This document shows positions 11,108-21,339 of a stretch of 26,782 nt of DNA, piece after piece. The DNA is from Strongylocentrotus pallidus. Taxonomy: Eukaryota > Echinodermata > Echinoidea > Camarodonta > Strongylocentrotidae. Where the stretch lies: assembly GCA_030265145.1 (NCBI GenBank), contig JARBES010000115.1:16510514-16537295 (forward strand). The letters run 5' to 3'. The notes under the pieces are model-generated. The model saw only the letters and a program-made list of their open reading frames with translations. It was not told the origin of the DNA and searched no databases. Each line of letters starts with the position of its first letter. Positions within the stretch are counted from its first letter, which is position 1. The translations under genes were made by a program, and so were the position numbers.

Positions 11108-11322
11108 AGAGAGAAAAAATATGTAATTATTTTTTAAAATATATATTTTGTTTAAATTAAAAGAAGAAAAAAATCTTACCGTCACTGCCTGCCTTTTTAT
11201 TCTTTTACTGTGTCCAATATTAATAATGTCAGTACATATGATACAATGTGGTGTCAAAACCCATGAGCTTCTGGGGGTTCCACCCCCTGGAACCCTACCG
11301 GGCGCCTCGGGTGGCCCCCTGG
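11108..11322. repeat. Copy-1-only segment with a G/C-rich repeat
   Basis: It is flanked by CTGG on both sides, and copy 2 has a single CTGG at this place. Its right half contains the GC-rich inverted pattern CTGGGGGTTCCACCCCC, unlike the AT-rich surroundings. I recall similar stretches as dispersed repeats in other marine invertebrates. Either it was lost from copy 2 by recombination between the CTGG repeats, or it is an insertion in copy 1 with CTGG as target duplication. The first reading is slightly favoured because the segment lacks terminal inverted repeats. Confidence 0.45.
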
Positions 11323-11573
11323 ACCCCCTGCCTTTGTACGCTCGATCTACTCGCGTTGCTCTAATGGACTCTTTGACTACAATTGTCCCACATTGCAGTT
11401 TGGAAAACTTGCCAGGTCTGGTAGCTAGTATTCATACATACCTGGTATTCATTTCAGACTGGGTCAAAGTATGAGTATGTGTAACTCAAGGAGCAGTCAA
11501 CTTCGCGTGATCTTTTCAGGGAGGTGAAAATTTCAATCAGATGGTATCAATGGAATAGGATATATTTCAGTTT

Positions 11574-11586
11574 AGGTCAAAGGTTA
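11574..11586. promoter_or_regulatory. DR1-like nuclear receptor half-site pair
   Basis: AGGTCAAAGGTTA is one mismatch from the DR1 consensus AGGTCA-A-AGGTCA bound by HNF4/RXR-type receptors. It is kept in both duplicate copies (also at 17475). It may simply be part of the repeat sequence. Confidence 0.2.
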
Positions 11587-11674
11587 ACAGTAACATCAGA
11601 AGTACATGTCACACTTTTATTTTACTCCTAGCCTCGGAGTACTACTAAATTCAGCTACATCTCCATGTATGCAC

Positions 11675-11790
11675 ATAATGATAATAATAATAGCTTTCGA
11701 TTTTCTTAGCGCATGATAATTAATTCTCTATGCGGTTTACATTAAAAGAGTATTCTTTATAATCTACATCAACATACAGAGTAAGAGGAC
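11675..11790. repeat. AATAAT/AGCGC-type dispersed repeat, copy 1
   Basis: ATAATGATAATAATAATAG is followed by TTCTTAGCGCATGATAATT and CTCTATGCGG. The layout is the same as at 5829, so it looks like another member of that dispersed family. Confidence 0.4.
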
Positions 11791-11836
11791 AAGAATGAAC
11801 TGCTCAAAGAGTGAGAAAAGGAGAAAGTGTGGGAGA

Positions 11837-11870
11837 GAGAGAGAGAGAGAAGGTGGGGGGGGGGGGGGGG
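11837..11870. repeat. GA microsatellite followed by a G run
   Basis: A GAGAGA repeat runs into a stretch of G directly before the assembly gap. Copy 2 has the same feature at about 17710-17762. The G run is a plausible cause of the sequencing or assembly break. Confidence 0.8.
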
Positions 11871-11872
11871 TC

Positions 11873-11972
11873 NNNNNNNNNNNNNNNNNNNNNNNNNNNN
11901 NNNNNNNNNNNNNNNNNNNNNNNNNNNNNNNNNNNNNNNNNNNNNNNNNNNNNNNNNNNNNNNNNNNNNNNN
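11873..11972. other. Assembly gap (100 N)
   Basis: Exactly 100 Ns, which is usually a placeholder of unknown true length. It sits at the end of duplication copy 1, between the two Ig copies, so the number of Ig copies and the spacing are not secure. Confidence 0.98.
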
Positions 11973-11997
11973 GAAAACCGTTCGCCTGACGGTTTTC
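11973..11997. repeat. Hairpin at the gap edge
   Basis: GAAAACCGT and ACGGTTTTC form a perfect 9-bp inverted repeat around a 7-base loop, starting at the first base after the gap. It may be the end of an inverted-repeat element extending into the gap. Confidence 0.55.
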
Positions 11998-12916
11998 ATA
12001 ACACTACAGTCTATTGGGGAAAACGAGTATGGTAAAACCGGTCACTCAATGTTTTTTACTTTTTTGAGGCACTTAATTCTTGACCATTTTGAAGCGCAAT
12101 TTTGTTAGGGCTTCAATGTTACACCATATCACAGACACTGATAACACGTAGGGCCGTGATTTAACAGATTTAACATTGTTAAACGATCCCTTTAATACAA
12201 CATACATGTACATTTATTGATATACATGTGGCATTTCAAAACATTTTTTTTTTTGTCTCAATTTATTTGAATATTCATCATGGCATTTGGAGGATAGTTA
12301 TGTACTGTACATATAGACAAGATTTATCATGTCACAAATAACTATCCTGTCCTTCATAATAATGTGCTATTTGCATTTTAAGAGACATTATGATGATTTT
12401 TTTTTTTTAATGGAAACAACGACCGGTATTTTTGGTATACGGTACTCTGCACTGTAAATATTGCATGTTCCCAGATGGCACAATAGTTGTATTCCATTGC
12501 AAAATGATAATACAGGTACATCTGAACAGTTTACATACAATGCTTTGCTTTCACTATAAATTACTATTATTTTTCTGTAAAATATTTTAATATATAGGCG
12601 AACCGGTGTATGGCATGTGGGGAAAGATATTCCTTTTTTGTTTGCTTTACTGTTCTGTATAATATACATTTAGTTTGTTTACATAACATGCAGTTCATGT
12701 AATTTTATGTATATTGTTATTCCTCCTGTACTGTATTTAAAGTGTTCTGCATAATTATAGACCATTTATTTTTGTCTAGGATGTGGGGGAGGGTGGTTGG
12801 TGTTTGAAAATGGTTTACATTCTGAAAATACATGTACTGTACAATGTATATGGACATTTGTGTTAACCATTTTATCTTTTATGACATGTTCAGTACCTGA
12901 AAAAAATAGTGAACAG

Positions 12917-13191
12917 GGGGGTGTTTCACAAAGATCCTAAGTTGAACTTATCTCTAAGTTGGACTTAACAATTATGGAAAGCCGTTAGCATCCTTGAAAA
13001 TATTATGTAAAAGTTATTTTAAAAGGCATACAATGTTGATTCGAATCATTCATTTTTTCTATTATCAAGGAGATTTCATGTTCTTAATGTTGAATTTATA
13101 ATATATTTATTTTAAGGCTAGTATGGTTCTCCCTAATTTGTAGGTCCAACTTAGAGTTAAGTTCAACTTAGGATCTTTGTGAAATACCCCC
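12917..13191. mobile_element. Harbinger-like MITE 1 (275 bp)
   Basis: The terminal inverted repeats begin GGGGGTGTTTCACAAAGA and match over 48 bp with two mismatches. CAG flanks both sides (12914-12916 and 13192-13194). The paralogous site in copy 1 reads AACAGAACTGA with a single CAG, so it is the empty site. A 3-bp CWG duplication and G-rich ends fit PIF/Harbinger-type elements. There is no transposase, so it is non-autonomous. Insertion came after the tandem duplication, or the copies are haplotypes differing by this insertion. Confidence 0.8.
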
Positions 13192-16100
13192 CAGAACTGA
13201 AAACATATTTCACTTGTACATCTGTACATGTAAATGTTCCTCAAGGGTTTAATAGCAAGAATGTTTTCTGAAAGTGAATCTATGTGATCTTGAGTACCGT
13301 GTGCGGACAAAGTAACATGCAAATGCGATGAAGTATTAGTACTTGCTTGGAAGGGTTTGTTGTGGCCTTCGAAGGGGAATCCCCACTCTTCAGTTCCAAG
13401 TAACTTCATACATAGTGATAGACCTCATGAAAGGCAATGATTAGCAATATTGGCATAGTTCGTTGACACCTCATTATGTCATATCCTTGTTAAAGGTGAT
13501 ATTCAGTTCTGGGAGCCAAGGGGAAATTGGATTGTATTAAAATCTCATGTGAATGCGAATTTGAATCTGATAATAATACGGCTCAACACTCCTGGTGGAG
13601 TAAAAATGAGTCGGACTGGTAATGCACATGAAATAATAAAATCCACCAAATATACTTCATATTTTGATCAAATCCACATGAAATAATAAAATCCCCAAAA
13701 TATACTTCATAGTGTGATCAAATTCACAAATATTTGCCTGTCTATGGAATTATGAAACTTTTAAATAAATCTCATGCAAATCCACCATATATATTACATA
13801 TTTTAAAATTAAATTTATGTTTAATTGCGTGGTTGAATTATTCTATGGAATCATTATTATAAGGCCAAATAAAAAAATAAAAAATTGTAGCGTCCTGCCT
13901 TTTTCAAAAAAAGGAAGGAAGAGACCCTTTTTTTCTTCTTCTTCAAAATGGCCGCCACTTGGACTGAGGAAATTTCTGTATGGGAAAGATGCATCAGAAG
14001 ATGAAGCCAAAATGATGACTTATTCTTTTCAATTTTTGGGGAAAGGGGCAGGGATGCTTAACATGATTTTTTTTTTTTTTTTGTAATTTTGCTTAAGCTT
14101 AATTCCTTCAAGTCCCTATGAAAGATAATTAAGGCAGGAAATCTACATTAGAATTTACCTTAACTCTCGCTGGGCCACTAATTCTAAGAACAATTATAAC
14201 AAATTAACTTTCAAGAGTAAGATTTGGGTTTAAATAATTTTGCTATGTTGTAAAAATGCGCTTTAATGTCCATAGCAATTAGTAAACTTCCTAGTGATAT
14301 ACAGTTAACAACTACTGTGAACTACATTATTTATACCCCTTGTAAATTTCAATGTCTTTTGTGTTTTTCGTTACTCCAAAACTAAAGTTGAACTGGTTGA
14401 AGTATGGATTTTGTTGAATACTTTTAGATGTAAGCTTTATGTGTCACACTCTCAAGAAACATAAATTGGGACAAAACAATTTTTAACATACTTAAAAACA
14501 ATCCAAAGTATGGTAAGGGTATGAATGATTTAGTTGTTATGTTAACTGTACATGCATGTTTTGATACCAGCTAGAAAGAACACTATTTGTACACGTACAC
14601 ACTTATTAGGGCACTATAGAAATTTATGGCTGAATATCGCCCTCGTGGCGTGAAATGGGTATTTTACATGATTAGATGCTCACTGACTAAGCTCAATTTT
14701 GCATGCGTGTTTGTGGTTTTTAAAATAACAAAGAACTATTGACGGTGGCGTCACATGAATTTTATTACTGTGCCAGCAATGATGTTTCCTCATTGAGAAC
14801 TCAAAAGATGTTTGTTGAATAATATGAAATTTCTAGAGTTTTATAGCCTACTGTGTGGTTTTATTGAATGATTCAGTTTGCCATTGCCAGTTTAAGGAAA
14901 TGAATATTTTACTCCAAGTTCCTGTTACATTTCATGTGTTTGTTACTCTGGCAAGTGCATTGGCTGCATGGCTTATAAACAGGATGCTACTACACTGTAT
15001 GAAGGAAAATGTTGAGTCTTGGCCAGCTTTGTGGAAGAAACTGTCTAGAATTTTTTTTCTTCTAACCATTGTATCATAAAAAAGCAATAATGAAATAAAG
15101 CAATTAATATAAAGGAAACAAATATCCATGTATTGCAATAGAAAAAATACAGTGAGGTTTAGAAATCATGAAAAATTGATAGAAATGATTAAATCAATGG
15201 AAAACACTGAAGGTACATTTTGGTTTATAGACTACACAGCATGTGACATAAAAATACTGCAAGTCCAAAGTTTGTTTGTATATGACAACTACAAGTACAA
15301 TATTTGTTGTTGTCTTATTTTAGGAGCCCCAGGTCACAGTAATTTTGCTGCTTACATCTGATTGATAATATTGATTTTGTCAAATGTGTCCTCTGTATCA
15401 GCATCAATCTTAATCAAAGAGAAGTACTTTTTTAACCAAATCATGTATTTTTGACAAAATTACAAATATTGAGTATGTTATCCATTAAAAATATTGGATT
15501 ACAAAATTTATATGAATATTGCCTGTTAAAATCAAATTGATAATGAATGCTTAAATATGAAATGTTGCAAAACAGATGGAGCCCTTTTTAATATTCTATT
15601 TGTTCGTTCATCGCATGTGTGTTGCTTTCCATGTTGCATTTTAGGTTGTTTTTTTTGGTCTGTTGGCCTGTCTTACATGTACTTCTCTATACTTTAGATT
15701 CCCCAGCCACAGTTCGTGAATATGATTCATTTTGTAAAGTGGTTTTCATTCTGAAATAAAACACTGTATCAAAAAAGAATGTATCAAAAAAGACTGTACT
15801 AGATATGCTCTCTTGGCCAAATTTTAACCTACCGGTAACTGTGGTTAGAGATACAATTTTTGTTCTTCTTTCTCTTTCCTTTTCTTGCCTTTCCTTCCTC
15901 TTGCCCCCGCCCTTTTTGGTGCATGTTCAGAAGGGAAGGTAATAACACATCTCTCCCTTACTTGCGGACAATTATTGTACTGCCAATGTATTTACTGCCA
16001 GTCTTCATTTTCATTCAACATGACATGTATTGCTACAGTTCTGTTCCACTTGGTTCAAAGTGTTATTTGAAATTGATATCCACGACCCTGCTGTTGTTTC

Positions 16101-16364
16101 TGTTTAAAAAAAAAAAATGTGAGGGACTGTTTGATATGGACGAAAAATTAGCAAAAAGTTTAATTCATGATGTTTCATGTACTTTGCTTGTAATTGGCAA
16201 TGTGTAATATACCCCTGTACATGTTTATCTTAAAACATATCAGTTTTCACTACCAATGCTCAAAATTTTAAAAATGTTTATCATTTTAGAAATAGTACAA
16301 ACAATTAATCTTTTTATACATGATCGATTAAGCTCCTCTTTTTAAATGAAATATTCTTCCACAG

Positions 16365-16700
16365 TTCCCCAAGTCAACGTTACAATCACGGAACCACGAT
16401 ACAATGCCACTGCCAACGCCTACACTGTGTCGTGCTCTGCGTCCTTCCGGGACATGGGCATCCCTACGCTGAAGTGGTATGGTCCATCAGGGCAACTCCT
16501 TGCACCCACCGATACGTCGGGCAAATGGAAGGTGACTGAGGGAGGGGTGACCCAGGAAGTCGTGACCCAAGAGGTCGCGACCCAGGGGGTCGTGTCAAGA
16601 ACTCTCCTTATGAAGGACTTCCAGGAGGGAGATGCAGGGAACTACGAGTGTAAAGCTCAAGGGGATCAGAGTGACAACCGGACAATTCTCCTAGAATATG
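16365..16700 (+). CDS. Exon 6: Ig-like domain 2
   Basis: The second Ig domain has 112 residues in a phase 1-1 exon, with acceptor and donor the same as exon 5. The Ig landmarks are intact: YTVSC, LKWY and DAGNYEC. Sequons NVT, NAT and NRT are visible. It differs from exon 5 at about 11 residues, including charge swaps Glu to Lys before the core Trp and after GKW. It also has one extra 5-residue unit (VTQEV VTQEV ATQGV after a diverged first unit). Both Ig exons can be included or skipped in frame, giving zero, one or two Ig domains. Confidence 0.9.
16534..16593 (+). repeat. In-frame 15-bp tandem repeat in Ig exon 6 (4 units)
   Basis: The units are GTGACTGAGGGAGGG (diverged), GTGACCCAGGAAGTC, GTGACCCAAGAGGTC and GCGACCCAGGGGGTC. 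There is one unit more than in exon 5. Confidence 0.85.
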
Positions 16701-17049
16701 GTATGTTCTTTCCTGGCTCCGAGAGTACTAAAGAGGCTCGTGTTCTAATTAAACCCAATTTTGGGTTTAGACTTTCCTCCAAACTCAGGTTGAACAGAGG
16801 AAATTAGTGTGAGGTCTAAGGAAAAGACGATATATTTGGAATGTAAGAAAACTCTGAACTGCTAAGGAAAGTGAAGACCTGCCAAGTGTCCCTCTTTTTG
16901 TAGGACAATCTCGCATTCTGGACCCCCGGCCTATATACGCTTCGCTCACGTTGATCGCTTCTCTCTAATGGGCTCTTGATTACAGTTGTCCCAAATTGCA
17001 GTTTGGAAAACTTGGCAGGTCTGGTAGTATTCATACATACATGTACCTG

Positions 17050-17334
17050 GGGAGTGTTTCACATAGACTAAGATTGACTTTAAGTTGGACTCAACTATGG
17101 CAGGCTGTTCATGCCACTGTTTGCTCTCACCATTACGATCTTTAGATGATATTTTTTCCTTCAATAATAAATTATAAAAAAATATAAATTATTTATAATT
17201 ATTTGTGACCATGATAATTTGTACGTCCCTTGAGTGACCAATGCCAGAAAATGGTGAGAGCAAACAGTGGCATGAACAGCTTGCCATAGTTAAGTTAAAC
17301 TTAAAGACGATCTTAGTCTTTGTGAAACACTCCC
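17050..17334. mobile_element. Harbinger-like MITE 2 (285 bp)
   Basis: Long inverted repeats of about 85 bp begin GGGAGTGTTTCACA at both ends, with under ten mismatches by eye. The flanks are CTG on the left (17047-17049) and CAG on the right (17335-17337), both forms of CWG. The empty paralogous site in copy 1 is TACCTGGTATTC. The ends are related to MITE 1 (GTGTTTCACA and AAGTTGGAC shared), so it is a sister family. It is non-autonomous, with an AT-rich centre. Confidence 0.75.
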
Positions 17335-17474
17335 CAGGTATTCATTTCAAACGGGGTCAAAGTACAGTATGTGTAACTCAAGGAGCAGTATAAACTTGGC
17401 ACGTATGTTCTGGGAGGTGAAAGTGTCGTCATCAGATGATATCAATGGCATAGGATACATGTATGTTTCAGTTA

Positions 17475-17487
17475 AGGTCAAAGGTTA
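17475..17487. promoter_or_regulatory. DR1-like nuclear receptor half-site pair (copy 2)
   Basis: AGGTCAAAGGTTA, identical to the site at 11574 in copy 1. Function is speculative. Confidence 0.2.
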
Positions 17488-17576
17488 ACGGTAACATCAG
17501 AAGTACATGTCAAACTTTTATTTTACTCCTAACCTCAGACTACTTTTAATTTTCAGCTACATCTACATGTATGCAC

Positions 17577-17700
17577 ATAATAATAATAATAGCTTTCAAT
17601 TTATTTAGCGCATATTAATTAAAAATTAATTCTCTATCCGCCTTCCATTACAAGAGTATTCTTTATAATCTACATCAACATACAGAGTAAGAGGACAAGA
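17577..17700. repeat. AATAAT/AGCGC-type dispersed repeat, copy 2
   Basis: Counterpart of 11675-11790, with TAATAATAATAGC then TTTATTTAGCGCAT. Confidence 0.4.
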
Positions 17701-17709
17701 ATGAATAGC

Positions 17710-17762
17710 TCAAAGTGTGGGAGAGAGAGAGAGAGAGAAGGGGGGCAGGAGGGGGGGGGGGG
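17710..17762. repeat. GA microsatellite and G run at the end of copy 2
   Basis: GAGAGA repeat followed by interrupted G runs. It matches the tract before the assembly gap and marks the right boundary of the duplication. Confidence 0.8.
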
Positions 17763-18037
17763 TTTCAATTTTCAACTTGAGGAGGTTTCAATTTTTGCAC
17801 TTCACTGTAGTACTATACATACTTGCCTGAATGTCAACAATCCATAATACATGTAAACTTGGCCGAATGAAGAAAAAAATTGGCTCGTATTTTAGTGAGG
17901 GGCATCGTAATGTTATCCCCATCAGAATGTGTGATGATAATGTATATTAGTTGCCCGGGGCAACCAGAGCGCAGGGCAATACATTTTCAAACACCCTAAT
18001 TGATGTGCATACTGTCTTACCTTTTTTCTTTGTACAG

Positions 18038-18142
18038 TGGAGCCCCCTTTGCCTCCCACAAGCACCTTGCCTCCCACCACTCCACCAAGTCCGTCGTCCA
18101 TCAAGCCCAAACCAACCCCTGGTGAATCCATCACACCAAAAG
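18038..18142 (+). CDS. Exon 7: Pro/Thr/Ser-rich stalk
   Basis: This phase 1-1 exon has 35 residues, starting VEPPLPPTSTLPPTTPPSP and ending near GESITPK. Roughly a third are proline, and Thr and Ser are abundant. Such mucin-like stalks lift receptor heads off the membrane and usually carry O-glycans. The exon lies directly before the transmembrane exon, which fits. The acceptor is CTTTGTACAG and the donor AAAAG|GTCAGT. Confidence 0.82.
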
Positions 18143-19236
18143 GTCAGTGTGAATCTAGAAAGAATAAATTCCTGAAATATCAACTTCATTTTTTAAAAAT
18201 GTTATTATTATCATTTTTTTTTTTTTTTAATTATTATTTTTAAATTCATTTTTGATTGATTGATTGATTTTATTTTATTTTTATTTTATTTTTTGGGGGG
18301 ATGTAATTTATGTTACATGTTATTTACATAGAGGGGGAGGGATTGAAGTGTACCTATCACCTAAAAGAAATTTATACAGCTAGTCGTTGTCATCGTTGTC
18401 CTACGAGTCATGACTGCATGACCCTCTGTGACCCTATTGATGATGACTTCCAACCACTTCTGTCCTGGGCATACGATGAGCTGTGCAGATGTTCATGCCA
18501 GTAATCTCTTTTATTCCATCAGCCCATCAAACTTTTGGACTACCACGTTTTCGTTAACCCTCAACATTACCTTGGGTAATGATCCCATGGGCAAGGGGCA
18601 ACTTTTACAAATAAGTTGCCCCTTGGTCCTGGCCACTTATTTTGACGCTTGGGCATAGAGTGACCTTTGCACCATGAAATAATGCCTTGCAGTAAAAAAC
18701 GTTTTTTATGACTGATTTTCATTGTATTGCTCCATAATGGTGAGTCTTGTGTAGTGTAAAAAGCTAGAAACCATAGTAAAAGAAGAAGAAGAAGAAAGAG
18801 TACTTAAAAGTATATTCATCATATTATATTGAATGAATACTAAAACAGGGCCCTATGATTGTCAATTATATGTTGTTCTTATGTATTATATTGAAGCAAG
18901 ATTGTTCCTGCATGGTAAATATAAACAATTATCCTATAATGACACAATAAAGAAATGAAATGAAAATGAAGAATAAAAAATGTAAAACGAGTTGTCATAA
19001 TTCATTTTTATTTTGATGTGTGCTGTCATGAAGGACAAATCTAAATTTGTGCATAATGATCTCTTTACATTTTCCTGATGACTTAAAAATGTAAAATTGA
19101 AGCTCTGAAATGTGAATAAAGATCTACAGTATGTTCAGAAGTTCATGTATTCTGTATTATTCAGCGGGTGTTTCAGAACTATGACGCAAACATCTCTTTA
19201 TCATAATATTAAACTCTTCGATTTCATGTTGAATAG
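18143..19236 (+). other. Intron between stalk and transmembrane exons
   Basis: This phase 1 intron has low-complexity T/TGAT/TTTTA sequence at about 18210-18300. A stretch around 18380-18530 is less AT-rich than its surroundings and may be an old repeat fragment. A short AGAAGAAGAAGAA run lies at about 18781. No gene was recognised. Confidence 0.55.
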
Positions 19237-19413
19237 GTGGACTTTCTACCCTATGGATTATAGGCATTGCAGTTGTGATTTTATTTGGAGTTGTCCTATG
19301 TGGGGTTTGTGCAATCCTGATTTTGAAACGGAGATTTACACGTAGGGGCCGTACTCAAAGGAGCATAGTTACTGTAGCGGACGCTGAAGCACATCCACTG
19401 GTTACTATAAACA
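19237..19413 (+). CDS. Exon 8: transmembrane helix and stop-transfer
   Basis: The hydrophobic segment LWIIGIAVVILFGVVLCGVC, continued by AILIL, spans about 25 residues (360-384). The basic sequence KRRFTRRGR follows. With the N-terminal signal peptide this predicts a type I single-pass protein. The exon then gives about 20 cytoplasmic residues ending at ATAAACA|GTAAGT in phase 1. Reading through this donor would add only 16 residues before a stop (19458-19460), so a short-tailed isoform by intron retention is possible but unproven. Confidence 0.88.
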
Positions 19414-20454
19414 GTAAGTACTGTACATGTATGATGGGGAGCCCTATGTCTGTGAATTAACCAAACATTTTGACATAAAATTGGCAACGATTTTCCTTCA
19501 TGTTCCTTGATTGCTTATGTACTGATATTATTTTCTGTATAATCTTAAAGAGTAGGTGTGCCAGAAATATTGTCAAAATTTGGGCAATATTCACAAGAAT
19601 ATTCTTGTCATATTCCCAGCAAGAGCCAACCATGTAATTTTAACATGATTGTAGAAACAAAGGTTCCCATGTCTGTTCACGCATTCATTTTTTCCAAGCA
19701 TTTCAAAACTTTTCACATGATAGATTTCATTATGAGATTTGCAAATACAAATCACTAAAATATGACCATTCTCAATTTTTTGATTTGTTTTTGCTTTAAT
19801 ATGTACCGCTACAATAGAGAAGACTATTTTTTGTTTGATGCATGATGTGTTTTTATCAAATTCTCACAATTACCGTCATGCACGGACAAGTGTATTGTTA
19901 TTTTTCCTTTAATAAATGCTGCTTTTAGTAGCACATAATAAAACTCAAAAGTGATAATAAAGGTGAATAAACATGTACATGCAAGGAGGGAGGTCGGTAA
20001 TTCATTAAAGATAAACTTGAGTTCTGGTAAAAAAAAGAAAATGAATTCTCACAGAATCAAACAAAACTTACACTGAATGTTCAAGAGTACAAATAAATGT
20101 TATTTGCCACACAATTTTGGAAGAAAATGTATACTGGCTGAGTAATGAGCATAGAAAGATAAGGAAATCAAGGTGAGTAGCCCCGACAATATTTGTTTAG
20201 TCCCATATACATCTTTCTGTGTACAATGCTCGTTACTTTACCAAGACTTGGTCAAATTTATTATGATTTTGATGACTCCAGAACCTTGCAGTACACATCA
20301 ATGCTTACATGCTACTGTACATGATCAACTTTTTCTGATCCATTCCACACCTTTTCTTTCACAATGCAATCGCATGACCAGAACCCAAATTTATATGATC
20401 TTTAACATTTGTCTCTTCCTTAAATTTGTATTTTTGTTTTTTATCCATGTATAG
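19414..20454 (+). other. Intron between exons 8 and 9
   Basis: AT-rich phase 1 intron. Nothing recognisable was seen beyond TACATGTA-type motifs. Confidence 0.6.
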
Positions 20455-20586
20455 ATTTAGTGGATAGGCTATTCTTGGAGACGTCCAATTTCATGAGTGC
20501 TATGGTCAAGGGAATCCAGGCCTATCTAGACCAACCTAATTGTGGTGCTGTCATCATCAAGAAAAATGGAAAAAAGATTGGAAAAG
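20455..20586 (+). CDS. Exon 9: cytoplasmic segment, start of a possible FN3-like fold
   Basis: This phase 1-1 exon encodes 44 residues. It starts LVDRLFLETSNFMSAMVKG and ends in GAVIIKKNGKKIGK. The first half looks helical; the second half looks like a beta hairpin. With exon 10 it could form one degenerate FN3-like domain. It is supported by open frame, a clean acceptor (CCATGTATAG), donor G|GTATGA and matching phase. No motif is recognised with confidence. Confidence 0.68.
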
Positions 20587-21040
20587 GTATGATAATACAC
20601 GTAATAATAGTAATGATTTGGTTGAATAGTAATCGCAGTGTGATGTGCCATTACTGGGGTCTCATGCAATGGCTTCAGATTTAAAGCAACTACGGGTATT
20701 GAGAGAATTAAACCGGCCTAGATTTCAACCAATCAGGATCGCAGATTTGGGACATACACATGTACTACATAGATTTTTTTTTTTGAATTATTGTATCATA
20801 CCCTGAGCTGTTGTATTGGTAGACCAGAGAAAGGCAAGCATTTTTTTACACAGGAGTTGTATAAAATTATATTTGCAATGATTATATCTAGGGTTAATGT
20901 ATGTTTCAAAAGGGAAAATATACATTTTTGAAACTTTTTTGTACAGTGCCCGAAAAAATCCAATTCATTGTGATGTTCCTGTGTATCTGTTTCAATACTG
21001 TACTAAACGATTTCTATCCTATTTTGGTTTCATTATGCAG
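20587..21040 (+). other. Intron between exons 9 and 10
   Basis: The phase 1 intron of 454 bp is AT-rich with no recognised elements. Confidence 0.6.
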
Positions 21041-21193
21041 TGAGTAGTAATCAAGATGCATTCTTCATCGAATCATTAGCTTGGAATGACAGCATTGAAG
21101 TATGGATGGAATATTCTCACCAAAATATATGGATGTCTTGGATGAAGTATTTTCAAGGAAACAATGAATTGATCAAGACCTTGAAGATGAGGT
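21041..21193 (+). CDS. Exon 10: cytoplasmic segment, rest of a possible FN3-like fold
   Basis: This phase 1-1 exon has 51 residues, including FFIESLAWNDSIEVWMEYS and NIWMSWMKYFQG. The pattern I-x2-L-x5-IEVWMEY, then W-x2-W-x2-F, parallels exon 11 (IRNLRPSVTYSVQLG, then W-x-W-x3-F), suggesting a diverged FN3-like domain built from exons 9 and 10. The donor used is AGGT|GTAAGT, because only that site matches the phase of exon 11. The residue spanning the junction is Cys. Confidence 0.7.
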
Positions 21194-21339
21194 GTAAGTT
21201 AATTTCCTTTTATATATTTGCTTCTTTTTCTTTTCCTTTTCCTACCGATTTTCAACAGAAAGTGCAAATGTTGCCAGTTGTTACGACAGGTATTGCAAAT
21301 TGTGCAAAAGGCAGAAATTTGTAATTTTGTGTTTGCTTT

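Larger units (their letters stand above)
6363..11872. repeat. Tandem duplication, copy 1 (contains Ig exon 5)
   Basis: The segment matches 12193-17762 in the same order and orientation: intron sequence, the Ig exon, and downstream intron up to a GAGAGA plus G-run tract. The match starts at TAATACAACAT in both copies. Copy 1 has two stretches that copy 2 lacks, 6495-6927 (bounded by CATTTTAA) and 11108-11322 (bounded by CTGG). Both boundaries are short direct repeats, as expected for microhomology deletions in copy 2. The right end runs into the assembly gap, so the true end is unknown. Confidence 0.85.
10891..16364 (+). other. Intron between the two Ig exons
   Basis: The phase 1 intron of about 5.5 kb holds the end of duplication copy 1, the assembly gap, about 220 bp of sequence not seen upstream of copy 1, and the first part of copy 2 including one MITE. 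No other coding exon was recognised. Confidence 0.65.
12193..17762. repeat. Tandem duplication, copy 2 (contains Ig exon 6)
   Basis: Counterpart of 6363-11872 in the same orientation. It carries two MITEs absent from copy 1 (12917-13191 and 17050-17334) and lacks two segments present in copy 1. Its right end is at the G run near 17762; the sequence beyond has no visible counterpart before the gap. The Ig exons differ at about 22 positions of 321 plus one 15-bp unit. Confidence 0.85.
16701..18037 (+). other. Intron between Ig exon 6 and the stalk exon
   Basis: The phase 1 intron holds the end of duplication copy 2 with MITE 2, an AGCGC-type repeat (17577-17700), a GA/G-run tract, and then unique AT-rich sequence. 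No further exon was seen. Confidence 0.6.

Noticed and set aside
18310-18504. Cysteine-containing open frame between stalk and transmembrane exons, considered as another exon
   Set aside because: No acceptor and donor pair in phase 1 brackets it, and its cysteines do not match the receptor module. It looks like old repeat sequence.
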